Source: Fragilaria crotonensis (Eukaryota > Bacillariophyta > Fragilariophyceae > Fragilariales > Fragilariaceae). Taken from it: 64,000 nt of DNA. The notes under the pieces were generated by a model. The model ran no database searches and was not told the DNA's origin. It was given only the letters and a program-made list of their open reading frames with translations. Below, in pieces: positions 23,295 to 32,700 of this stretch. The DNA lies in the NCBI GenBank assembly GCA_022925895.1, contig JAKSYS010000134.1:1-64000 (forward strand). Direction: 5' to 3'. The position numbers and the translations under genes were made by a program. Within the stretch, counting starts at the first letter, position 1. The number at the start of each line of letters is the position of its first letter.

Positions 23295-25553
23295 ACTCAG
23301 CGTTAAATGGAACTGTACGACTAATACAGTACCCTGGTACTCGCAGCAATTCCCATGCTTTCAGTGTCACACGCCCGTACAATTGCACAGTAGAACAGTC
23401 TTCGGTATATACTTTGATGCGTTATGGCTAGCACAATCCTACTACTCAGAGTACTCCAGTACTACTGTACTCTACCAGTACAACGGTACAAATGTACGAA
23501 TTCCGGAATTCCGGAATTCCGGAATCAATTCTACAAAAACAAGTTCGTGATCACGAATTGAACAATTCAGCATGACCGAGCAATTCCCTTGTTTCTGCTT
23601 CCTTCTTGCCAAGCCATTCATTCATTCCTTTAACTCACAAACTTATGCAGCAGGTACAATTTGCTCATTGTTTGCCCTAATTACTAAAATACATCTCTAT
23701 GTTCATTCACCTGGTCTTCAGATATACCCCCAAGATGTGCAACTGACAATGCATCCCAAACCTTCGCCTCTTGCATTGGAACAATATACTCACTTGCTGT
23801 TCCTATGCCAAGCTTTAATACTCATTGCTTTACATATGGATCTCAAACAATATATGGCTTTCTTGTCAAACTCGCTTGCACTCCAAAGAAGTCCATGGAC
23901 TATTGGACTAGTAGTATTTGTCCATGCATTTCCATCTTCTCACAATTGTCAACCACACAAATAAGAAGGTGATACCATCAATTTACAGAAGAACATGGCT
24001 GATTGCGGTATGTTTGCTGTTGCAGGAAACATTTGGAGACACACTCTGTAGAAGAAGAGTATTCAGGTCAAGCAATCAAATGCAAGAACATAGAAGCATG
24101 AACAAGAAGTAGACAAAGTGGGAGACAGGAATACATACCAACAAGGTACTACTATTGCTCATCCTTCATCCCAGTAGGACAGTGTGAGTTCAAATGACTT
24201 GTGAGCATGCTGATGCCTAGTCATATGCTGATGCAGAGGACTATCCAACACATGAAACAGCAGCACCAGAATGTGATTTATCCAATGCGAGAAGCTATAA
24301 TGCACAATGATACAGATACAGGGGACTGGTGATGGTATTAATTGACCTAGTTAAGCTGCTTCGTATGACGCGTATACGTTGTTTGAATCAATAGCTAAGG
24401 AAGGAAGGAATGATCACCGTGCTCAGCCAATGTTACCCTTGTCGATTGTTGAAAGATAACAGTGCACACCACCTACTCCGTGAGGTTAACTGGCTGATAC
24501 GGCATACTTTAGTACTCGTACCTGATTGAAGATGTTACTGATAGTCAAGTTACTTGAGATTTGAGATCTACGTTAAGGTACCAGGTACTAGTACCGAAAG
24601 TTACCAGGTAATTAGATTCAGTACTACAAGTACTCCACAGGGCCATTTTTTGGGGTCACTAGTTTCTAGTTTCTGATTTGTCTTCTCTGGCTTCTGACGA
24701 TACAGAAAACTTCACAATACATTGAAGTTAAGTTCAGAACAATGCATGGCCTCCATTGATAAAAAACATTTCTCGTATGGATTTCAAGTAGATCCGTGTG
24801 TCGCAGACATTGCGCAGGACGTCGCTCAGGTCAACAAAGCCGTGGCGCTCACCACGGACAATACCGCTTAGCATCAAAGTTTCGAAAACGCACAACATCA
24901 TGATACAGCACATTCTTCGTATTGATACCATGTTGTGCAATTTCAGCGACATCTGTGAGACGAAAGCCCCTCGCGAGAGTGGTCATCACGGACAAAAGAA
25001 TATAAGAAGATTCAATACTTCAATGTTCTGTCACTAGAAAGCTGCAATGTGTCATTTCTGAATACAGTACAAGTACCATACCCATTAGATTGTAGAGTCA
25101 AGGTCCGTCGTCCGAAAAGTCTTCGTTCGAATACAGCACAGACAGACTTGACATGTTTGAACGTTTGAACCGGTTGCTGGATAGAGGTTGAGTACCGGTT
25201 TAATGTCGCTCGATAGAATGGACTCGCATGTAGTCTGCGTATGTGGCGAAATCGGACTACTTGGGCTGAAATGTATTTAAATCAAAGTTCAACATTGCAG
25301 TACGCTCTGCAGTCACATTTCTGATGAGGTCACTCTACATGCCCAAGTCAGGTTCTCATTGTGGCCCGAACTTTCCGTTGACAGAAAAACCTGCGGGGTC
25401 GGTGTAGGCGGAAGGATGCCGACCCTCTACTAGATGAGTCATTTCCTGCACGGGAATCAACCACTTGGGCTTTTCTACATTCGCACAGGAATAACTTGCC
25501 GAGTTTTTGTTCCATCCATAATATCCGGTGCAGAGCAAATCGAAAGTATCAAA
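23295..25553. other. Long intergenic region with repeats, no supported gene
   Basis: Contains GTAC-rich patches (23320-23490, 24570-24630), the GAATTCCGG tandem at 23498-23525, a 130-codon open frame at 23572-23964 without recognisable motifs, and a 72-codon minus-strand frame at 24734-24952 without recognisable motifs. I call no gene here. Confidence 0.45.
23498..23525. repeat. Tandem palindromic octamer (AATTCCGG)n
   Basis: Just over three perfect copies of the octamer AATTCCGG. Because each unit is part of a palindrome, the whole tract can fold on itself. Confidence 0.85.
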
Positions 25554-26450
25554 ATGAGCATGTCAAGACGATCACCCATGTCCTTGGAGGAGAAATGCGC
25601 ACCATCAGTCATAATCGAACAACTTCGCCACGAGATGGAGGAGATGAGATCCTCGTCGAAAGCTGAATTGCTCAAATCGTGGGATGAAATAGAAAGGCTG
25701 GAAGATGAAAAGGTCGACCTCAAGAACCACAACCAGACGCTCGCCAAGCTACTTCGGGCATCTATGGAGCGAGAAGAGGCCTTGAACCGTCAAGTGGAAG
25801 AGCTTCAACAACAAGTCCGTCAACATGCTGAGAATGAACGACCAAATCTTCGACTTCTACTGAGCAGCGGTCAGATTTCTCATGGATGCATCTCGTCACG
25901 ATCATTGTGCTCGGTGGAATCCAATGTGACCACAAGTACCGATGGAGCCACTGAGATAGATTCACCGACAGTTATGACGTGCGGCCAGAAAGAGAATGCA
26001 CCACGCTGGAACTGGTACGTCAATAGAAAGGGTTCGCATATTCCAGAGGAGAAAGAACGACTTGAGAACGAGTTCAAGCTCCGAAACCATGATTTGGAGC
26101 TTGAGTACCAAGAAATCATCGAAGAGTGGAAAGCGAAGGTTGCGAGTGGCGACGTGGTGCTGCAAAGCATGGAGCATGTTTGTCAAGTCCACATTGAAAC
26201 GTTGGAACAGTTGATACAACAACTAAACGAACACGACTCTCGAGCAAAGCAGCGTGAGGTCGACCTCAAACAGAAGATACGCAAGTTGAAGAAGGAGATG
26301 TACTCGAAAGGAAAGTACATCAACAAGCAGAATGAGAAGATGGACGAATACAAATCCTATATTGAGGACTTGACGTCGGCATTGGAGCGAATTCACCTAG
26401 CGCAGCTCCCTATGGCAAAGACGCATACTCAAGCCGCGACCATTGCGTGA
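25554..26450 (+). CDS. Coiled-coil protein of unknown function
   Basis: 298 aa from Met 25554, which has an AAAATGAGC context; an in-frame start at 25434 would add 40 residues of less typical composition. Heptad-like, charged helices occupy residues about 20-95 (EQLRHEMEEMRSSS, EELQQQVRQHAENE) and 165-280 (EEKERLENEFKLRNH, KQKIRKLKKEM). A serine/threonine-rich linker separates them. No signal peptide, membrane segment or catalytic motif. Such proteins often act as cytoskeletal or centrosomal scaffolds, but nothing here decides that. The stop codon lies in a 9-base tandem repeat that gives three TGA codons in frame. Confidence 0.7.
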   Translation: MSMSRRSPMSLEEKCAPSVIIEQLRHEMEEMRSSSKAELLKSWDEIERLEDEKVDLKNHNQTLAKLLRASMEREEALNRQVEELQQQVRQHAENERPNLRLLLSSGQISHGCISSRSLCSVESNVTTSTDGATEIDSPTVMTCGQKENAPRWNWYVNRKGSHIPEEKERLENEFKLRNHDLELEYQEIIEEWKAKVASGDVVLQSMEHVCQVHIETLEQLIQQLNEHDSRAKQREVDLKQKIRKLKKEMYSKGKYINKQNEKMDEYKSYIEDLTSALERIHLAQLPMAKTHTQAATIA

Positions 26451-26721
26451 CTGGCGTGACTGGCGTGACTGAAGAATTGCCAACTTAGTGAATATGAACG
26501 GATGCTATAGTACGCCAACTTTTTGTTTCTCCATCGCCTTCGGCGAAGATTGTTTGGTTTCTGTTCGGACATCATTATGTCGCTACCCCACTTGGAATGT
26601 AGCCATCTGTTGAATGTAAGCTCTCGTCGTCAACAACATGAACTTTTAGTTTATCCTAGGAGGGTATCATTGTGCCAAATCCGTAACGAGAACTCGCGCG
26701 GTAATCTGAAAGACTTCGCTT

Positions 26722-28713
26722 CTACAGATCTTCATCTTCGCTGTGGCTGTTGTCCGCCTCTCGCTGGTCTTCGTCCCAATCGTCGTCAAGCTCCTCCAAA
26801 TTTTCCTCTTCACTGATAACAGCATTGGCGTCAGATTCGTCATCGTCCATACCCTCGAGAGAAAATGTCCCAGCATTATAGAAATTGCCCCACGGTGTTG
26901 TTTGTACTGCAAGTTGTTGTTGAGATTGCTGTGGAGGCTGATGTTGTCGCTGTTGTTGATGAAATTGAATCAGAGCGTTCCTGTAGTCATTCGAGAGCGG
27001 AGTAGGTCCCACTTGTTGACGTGCCAGTTCCAAATCACGCTGTGTGAGTGGTCGAAAATTGGAATGCTTCCCTCGACCTTCTCGTAGCGGTCCCTGTTGT
27101 GCGGCAGTGCGCACCATTTGCATTAAATCGCTTGGTGCAAAGCCTTCTGTCGATTGCACAATCTCGGTGAGATTAATATCCGGAGATGTTGGCAATTGTG
27201 ACAGTATCGTTTGCAGAATGACCTGTCGCGCTTGTCCCATGGGAAGACCCACAAAGTGTGATTGTGACATTCTCCTCAGAATTGCAGGATCCACGTCAAA
27301 GGGACGATTTGTGGCGCCCACAATCAGGATGCGACTCGTATGATCATTCTTGAGACCATCCCACCACTGCATGAACTCCGTCTTGAGTTCCCGGGCACTG
27401 TCATGTTCGTCCTGTCGCCGTTCGCGGAAGAGACCATCCAATTCGTCCAAACAAATGACGCATCCGCCGAGTTTTTGGCCCAACTGGAACAAGGACCGTA
27501 TCAAGCTATTTGTTTCTCCGACATACTTTTTGAGAAGTACGGACGGGGTAACGATCAAACAGGGTGCACGCATTGTTGCACACACGGCTTGCAGTAACAT
27601 GGTCTTGCCGCATCCGGGAGGACCGTAGAGCAAGAGGCCAGCATGGTTGTCCATCAATATTGGAGCGTAAGGATTGTGCTGAGGACAAAAATTCATGGCG
27701 TGAAGTCGATCCATAATCGACTGTTGAATATCTGGAATACCCTGGATTTTGTTCCATGCCGCTCTCGGGTCTTCATTAGTCGGTGGAATATAAAGACACT
27801 GCTCCAGAATGCTGAATTCGTTTCTTGTTAGGGATAGCAAAAATCGTTGCAAGGAAGGCCTTGAGTTACCGTCGTTGTTGTCCGTATCGTATAGTTGCCA
27901 ACCGGTAACAAATTGCAATCGCTGTGCAATGCGATAAAGCGCAAAATGATCTGTTGCTGGACGCTGCTGATCTAGATCCTCCAATACATGCTCCACAACA
28001 TTTGGTTTCAACACGGCTCCAGTGCCACTGAAGGCGCCTGTTTGTTCCTCCAATTCCAACAACACATCTTGAGCCGCCTGCCAGACGGCATGGCCCAAAA
28101 AGTACAATATTCCAACTTGAAGACCTGTCAAACCCCATTTGGCGAGCACACGCGGATTCTGTATCACCGCCGCAACAGCACCTCCAATCCAATTCGTGGC
28201 AACCGCGATACTATTATTATTGTTGTTGGATGGCACTGAAACGTCACTCGAAAATTGTTGTTGTTGTTCTTGTTGTTCGTCGGAACGAATCACCGAAAAT
28301 AATGGTTTGGACCGCACCAGCAATGTCTCATCCTTGCTGACATGTCGTGTCGAATTTGAGGAAATCTCTACATCAGTAGAAGTCAAGGGCGATTGCTGGG
28401 AGGAAGAATCCAATGGCTGTGGTTGTTGATCATCCATTAATTTCGAATGATTATTGTCAGAGCTGGTGGAACTAGAAGCAGTATTCGTAGTTGTTGTTGC
28501 TGATGATGATGTAGTGATTCTGGATGAACCAGTGTTTGTGTCCGTTGCTGGTGTTGTTATATCTTGAAAAGGTCGTAAAGGAAACCATCGTCTCTTTCTC
28601 AAGAAACTCAAGGACTCGGGCTTTCCTTCAGTGATGATGACTATTGGCAATAGATACAACGCTAGCAGCAATAACGAAGACAACCATGGAACAGGCCTAA
28701 CGTTACGTTTCAT
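26722..28713 (-). CDS. Msp1/ATAD1-like AAA ATPase with N-terminal signal/anchor
   Basis: Single exon; Met at 28713 (663 aa) is preferred because a signal or anchor helix follows at once (WLSSLLLLALYLLPIVIITEG). A second hydrophobic helix (TGLQVGILYFLGHAVW) precedes the AAA core: LLLYGPPGCGKTMLLQ (Walker A), YVGETNSLIRSLF, VICLDELDGLF (Walker B with the catalytic Glu), LIVGATNRPFDVDPAILRRM (sensor 1 and arginine finger). Spacing and wording match Msp1/ATAD1, membrane-anchored extractors of mislocalised tail-anchored proteins. Odd points are a long Ser/Thr/Asn/Gln-rich linker before the core and a Gln-rich then strongly acidic tail (EELDDDWDEDQ). Its membrane (ER, plastid or mitochondrial) is not settled. 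Confidence 0.85.
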   Translation of the reverse strand: MKRNVRPVPWLSSLLLLALYLLPIVIITEGKPESLSFLRKRRWFPLRPFQDITTPATDTNTGSSRITTSSSATTTTNTASSSTSSDNNHSKLMDDQQPQPLDSSSQQSPLTSTDVEISSNSTRHVSKDETLLVRSKPLFSVIRSDEQQEQQQQFSSDVSVPSNNNNNSIAVATNWIGGAVAAVIQNPRVLAKWGLTGLQVGILYFLGHAVWQAAQDVLLELEEQTGAFSGTGAVLKPNVVEHVLEDLDQQRPATDHFALYRIAQRLQFVTGWQLYDTDNNDGNSRPSLQRFLLSLTRNEFSILEQCLYIPPTNEDPRAAWNKIQGIPDIQQSIMDRLHAMNFCPQHNPYAPILMDNHAGLLLYGPPGCGKTMLLQAVCATMRAPCLIVTPSVLLKKYVGETNSLIRSLFQLGQKLGGCVICLDELDGLFRERRQDEHDSARELKTEFMQWWDGLKNDHTSRILIVGATNRPFDVDPAILRRMSQSHFVGLPMGQARQVILQTILSQLPTSPDINLTEIVQSTEGFAPSDLMQMVRTAAQQGPLREGRGKHSNFRPLTQRDLELARQQVGPTPLSNDYRNALIQFHQQQRQHQPPQQSQQQLAVQTTPWGNFYNAGTFSLEGMDDDESDANAVISEEENLEELDDDWDEDQREADNSHSEDEDL

Positions 28714-29366
28714 GGTGGTGGAGGTCGTGGTGAGGATGTGTAATGTCTCGACCTGTCGTCTTCCGTGATGTGTGTTCGTTTGGAGTGTGTGTCGCACCTC
28801 TGCCCTCGCAGCCTCGCATTCAACCCTCCATTACTAATTAATCCCAATTTCTTTGTTGTACTCAGTACGACATAGGAGTGCTGTATGTACTGTACGAAAA
28901 GTGGTTTCCCACAATAAAAACGATTTTTCCATATAGAAAAATTTATATAAGAATAAAGGGCAGACTTTTCTCAGAAATTACATGATTCTACTTGTACTGG
29001 AGTAGTACAGTAGTAACATCAGAAAAAAGTACTAGTATCTGCACCTAACTATTTTACTCTCTAGTACCCCGGTTTTTGGTAGTTTGGTAGTTTGGTACAG
29101 TAGTACGTACATACTACTGTACCGTTTCTTCCAACTACTGTACCAGATATGCATACACATGCAGCCAGAGTACATGCAGGATGTACGTCGTAGGCACCGC
29201 GTGTTCGAAATCTTCCCATCACACACGTGTCTGAAAAAGAAGGGAGAGAACGCCAAACCACAAGAATTGTTCTGCCGCATCAGCGCACACATATCCATGA
29301 TTCGTCATCCATCTGATTACAGCGAACGTAGGTCTTGTTCTCAGGCGGAATGACATTGTTGATGTT
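28714..29366. promoter_or_regulatory. Divergent intergenic region between AAA ATPase and ankyrin-like gene
   Basis: The two genes point away from each other, so this 653-bp gap should hold both promoters. It contains a GTAC-rich patch at 28995-29140 and AT-rich DNA at 28910-28980. No specific binding site is proven. Confidence 0.4.
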
Positions 29367-30737
29367 ATGATTCGTTCGCTGCTCCGTCTTCGATTGTGCT
29401 TTTCGAACCAAGAAGAGGAAACACAATCCAACGCATTGGTCGAAGGAACAATTATGATAAATGGGGATTCGCCAGTTGCTTCTACTACTACTACAAGTAA
29501 CATTGATATCCATGCAGTGCGATTCACAATTCCAAAATATAAAATTGTCTCCCGACGAAGTTGTCCTTTGCTCAAGTTTCTATGGGACCGTGACTGGCCG
29601 CGTGTCGTTCAACGAATTGAGAGTCACCCTCAGGAATCATGTTGCTTGACAGAACTCTCCCTGCGAAGCGCCCTCCATTTGGCGTCCTTTAACCATGGGT
29701 GTCCATTGGATGTGGCAGAAGCCGTACTACTTGCCAATGTACATGCATTGTACATGGAGGATAGCAGTACATTGACACCGCTCCACTATGCATGTTCCTT
29801 TTACACTGGTACTGATCATTTAGTTCCACTCTTTTGTCGGAAATTGGAAGAGATGGACATGCAATTTGCAATCACAGGACAGACACCACCACTACTGCAC
29901 ACTTCCAATTCACGACGGTCGCCATTACTACTTGCATGTTCTCGAAATGCTCCCATATCCGTCTTGTGTGCACTTTTGACGGCATCTTCCTCCGTGGGGT
30001 CCACGAACCAATGGATATGCCCAACGACTGGAGGCGAACCGTATTGGTACAACGTCCAAGATTTCGGCATTCGAGCACTTTCACCTCTCGCTACTCTCGT
30101 CGACCAGTATCTGGATGTAGAAACAGTGACACAGACGGATTATCATGATCTGCGGGAACATTTGCAGCTCAATTCCTGCTCCTTTGCACCATTCCAGGAT
30201 TTTGAATTGGGACAAGACAAGGAAACTATAAGTGTCTTGCGAAAAGTAAACCTTCTGATGGAACACACCTTGGAAGAGTACGATGGAAGTGCACTGCACA
30301 TTGCCTGTTCGTTGAAGGTATCGATACCGTCGTTGGCGGCCATTTTGGGCGCTGTACTGCCAGAGCAAGCAACAATTTACGACAACCTGGGGTATATACC
30401 CCTGCATCATGTTTTATTGAATCCACATTCTCCACTCCAACTGTTATGCAATGTTCTTGACATTAATCGGGACGCGTGTACCATTCCCACATCCAACGGG
30501 ACGTTCCCACTCATCCTTGCCATACAACAAGGTTGGCGGTGGGAACAATGTATTTCGGAATTGGTCCGGGCGAGTCCAACGACACTCGACACTGCCGACA
30601 CGGAAACAGGATTGGTGCCTTTCCTGTTGGCGGCTTCTGTCAATGCGGATGTGACGACAATTTTTGAATTACTCCGAGTTGCACCTCATCAGCTGATGTG
30701 TGCCCCAAGTCCAAATGGCTCGGCATGTGAAGTCTAA
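29367..30737 (+). CDS. Ankyrin-repeat-like protein
   Basis: Single exon, 456 aa; Met at 29454 is an alternative start. Seven ankyrin-like helix pairs are spread along it: SALHLASFNHGCPLDVAEAV, TPLHYACSFYTGTDHLV, SPLLLACSRNAPISVLCAL, SALHIACSLKVSIPSLAAI, IPLHHVLLNPHSPLQLL, FPLILAIQQGWRWEQCI and VPFLLAASVNADVTTIFEL. This spaced, irregular ankyrin type is abundant in diatoms. It would serve as a protein-binding scaffold; no catalytic domain, signal peptide or membrane span is seen, and the partner is unknown. Confidence 0.8.
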   Translation: MIRSLLRLRLCFSNQEEETQSNALVEGTIMINGDSPVASTTTTSNIDIHAVRFTIPKYKIVSRRSCPLLKFLWDRDWPRVVQRIESHPQESCCLTELSLRSALHLASFNHGCPLDVAEAVLLANVHALYMEDSSTLTPLHYACSFYTGTDHLVPLFCRKLEEMDMQFAITGQTPPLLHTSNSRRSPLLLACSRNAPISVLCALLTASSSVGSTNQWICPTTGGEPYWYNVQDFGIRALSPLATLVDQYLDVETVTQTDYHDLREHLQLNSCSFAPFQDFELGQDKETISVLRKVNLLMEHTLEEYDGSALHIACSLKVSIPSLAAILGAVLPEQATIYDNLGYIPLHHVLLNPHSPLQLLCNVLDINRDACTIPTSNGTFPLILAIQQGWRWEQCISELVRASPTTLDTADTETGLVPFLLAASVNADVTTIFELLRVAPHQLMCAPSPNGSACEV

Positions 30738-31259
30738 CTCATCCACGCTCATGATCGGCCCAGTCCGCGTGAGAGATGGCACTGCATCGAAATTGTTGAC
30801 GGCCACTCCCGACGACCGCCTATATGCTGAAGGAAACATCGTATTTGACTGACTTAGGTCGTCGCCAGTTCCGTATTAGGTTTGTGTTGTCTGGAACGGA
30901 AAAAAGGTTTTGTATATCTTACATCGATTTTGGTAATTGGTAAACATAATTCATGGAGTTCATGGCAGGGTATACTACTAGATACGGAGTACTAGCTAAA
31001 AGCTAGAACATCACTAACAGAAACCAGGAAATCGACATAATGTACCATGTAGTCTCAATCCCTTTCAGTGCTCCGAAATTTCCTGTACTTCAGTAGCAAT
31101 TGTAGTCCAATACGTCTATGTGCTACTTGGTAATTGTATATTTGGAATCTGGATCAATACTAGCAATACTACAGTCTACAGTCTACAGTATATCCTCAAC
31201 CACCTCACTGTATACTCGGAGTACTGTAGAATGTAGATTTTCTGCATTGGAATGACACA
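30738..31259. other. Intergenic
   Basis: No gene. It contains the tandem ACAGTCT near 31171-31190 and a GTAC-rich patch near 31200-31230. Confidence 0.45.
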
Positions 31260-32292
31260 ATGACGCCCCACCGTACTTCAAGGATCGGCTTCATACTGCT
31301 GCGCCGTCCTCTCCTTCTCTTCTTCGCAGTCCTCCCCGTAGCAATGTCACACAATACCGTCCCTTCGCCTTACGGAACATTCCGTGGCACTCTCTTCCAA
31401 TACGGCTTTCCCAATCTCGTCGCATTCGAATCGGATCCCGATAGTCCCAACAAGTGCATCTTGTTGGGAGGACTTTCGGACGGTCTCATCCCCACCCCGT
31501 ACACCAAGGAACTCGAACAAAAAGCAGCCAATGTGCACTGGTCTTTGGTCCAACCCTTCTTGTCGTCATCGTATCTTGGATTCGGAAATGGCGATTTGGA
31601 TCGCGATTCTTCCCGAAATGACGCAATTACTTTCCTATTTGAAGGACCATCACGGAGCACAATCAGTCGCGCTGGTCGGACATTCGACGGGATGTCAAAA
31701 TATCATTCATTGGTTGAAACAACAACAACAACAACAACAACAAGTCGATCAAGAGGAGATATCCATGCCACAAGTACGAATCATTGTTCTGCAGGCCCCA
31801 GTGAGCGATCGTGAGGGTGCCATGGAGCGAACGGAGGAATACCAAACCAACATTCAGTGTGCTCGGGACATGAAGGAAGCGAATAGGGAGGATGAAATGA
31901 TGCCACGATCGGCATTCTGGGCGCCCATTACGGCCAAGAGATTTTTGGATTTGCAAGACTTTGGCGGTGCCGACGATTTCTTCTCATCCGATTTGACGGA
32001 TGCTGAGTTGGTCGAACGGTTGGGCCATGTGGGACAATCCAGCTGCCTCGCGACGGCTCTGGTCGCATTCTCAGGGGAGGATGAATACGTAGCAAAGCAT
32101 ATTGTGGACCGAGAGGCTCTGACGCAACGGCTGTGTGACGCAATGAATCACCACATTCCCGACGACCGAGCTCCAGTCGCTGTTCCGCTTTATATACGTA
32201 CCGGCAACCATAACTTATCTGAATCCAAGGGAGATGCAACCATATTTGTGGACAAGGTTATTGACCTCTTGCAAGGGGTTAGCGGTGCTTGA
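31260..32292 (+). CDS. DUF1749-type alpha/beta hydrolase with one frameshift
   Basis: Frame 1 from Met 31260 gives a hydrophobic N-terminus (LLLFFAVLPVAMS), then YGTFRGTLFQYG, CILLGGLSDGLIPTPY, WSLVQPFLSSSYLGFGNGD and LDRD. At about 31605-31611 the conserved reading moves to the next frame and continues LPEMTQLLSYLKDH, LVGHSTGCQNIIHWL (nucleophile Ser in GHSTG), LQAPVSDRE, and a C-terminal YIRTGNHNLSESKGD with the likely catalytic His. One extra base explains it. The two parts fit one DUF1749 (UPF0613) protein of about 343 aa, a family related to fungal siderophore esterases. Either a pseudogene or a sequence error; an in-frame CAA tract encodes polyGln near 31720-31740. Confidence 0.75.
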
Positions 32293-32700
32293 CTTTTATG
32301 AATTATGTTGCGATTCGTAGAGATCGTGAGTCAAGTACAGGTGGGGGGAGGAGACTCTTGCCAATAATGTGTATGCTTGTATGCTATTCGTGATGCCATG
32401 GAGGCTTCTTCCCCGCGCCTGTCCATCCTGTGCTCGAGCGTGAGAAGAAGTCGAGGAAAAATTGACTAAAGTCGGGAGATGGAAAGCATGCTGATGGTAA
32501 CGTAGACCAAAGCTAATACTATTTCACTAGGCAAGTTATTTTCAGTGACCGTTGGGGCGCTTGCAGTACGGAACTGTGGCATCGCTAGAAAAAGGGAGGG
32601 ATACCTGCAGTCAGCAGTCACGGAATGCTGCTGAATTCGGAGGCAATGCTAGGCTTGCAACCCGGCACAGCCCATGCCCTGAGATTGACTTTACAATAGG
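32293..32700. other. Gap between convergent genes
   Basis: 408 bp between the 3' ends of the hydrolase and the myosin genes. No further gene. It must hold both polyadenylation regions. Confidence 0.45.

Noticed and set aside
23572-23964. 130-codon frame with hydrophobic composition
   Set aside because: No family match by eye and AT-rich random-like composition; a copia origin on either strand was considered but no motif held up.
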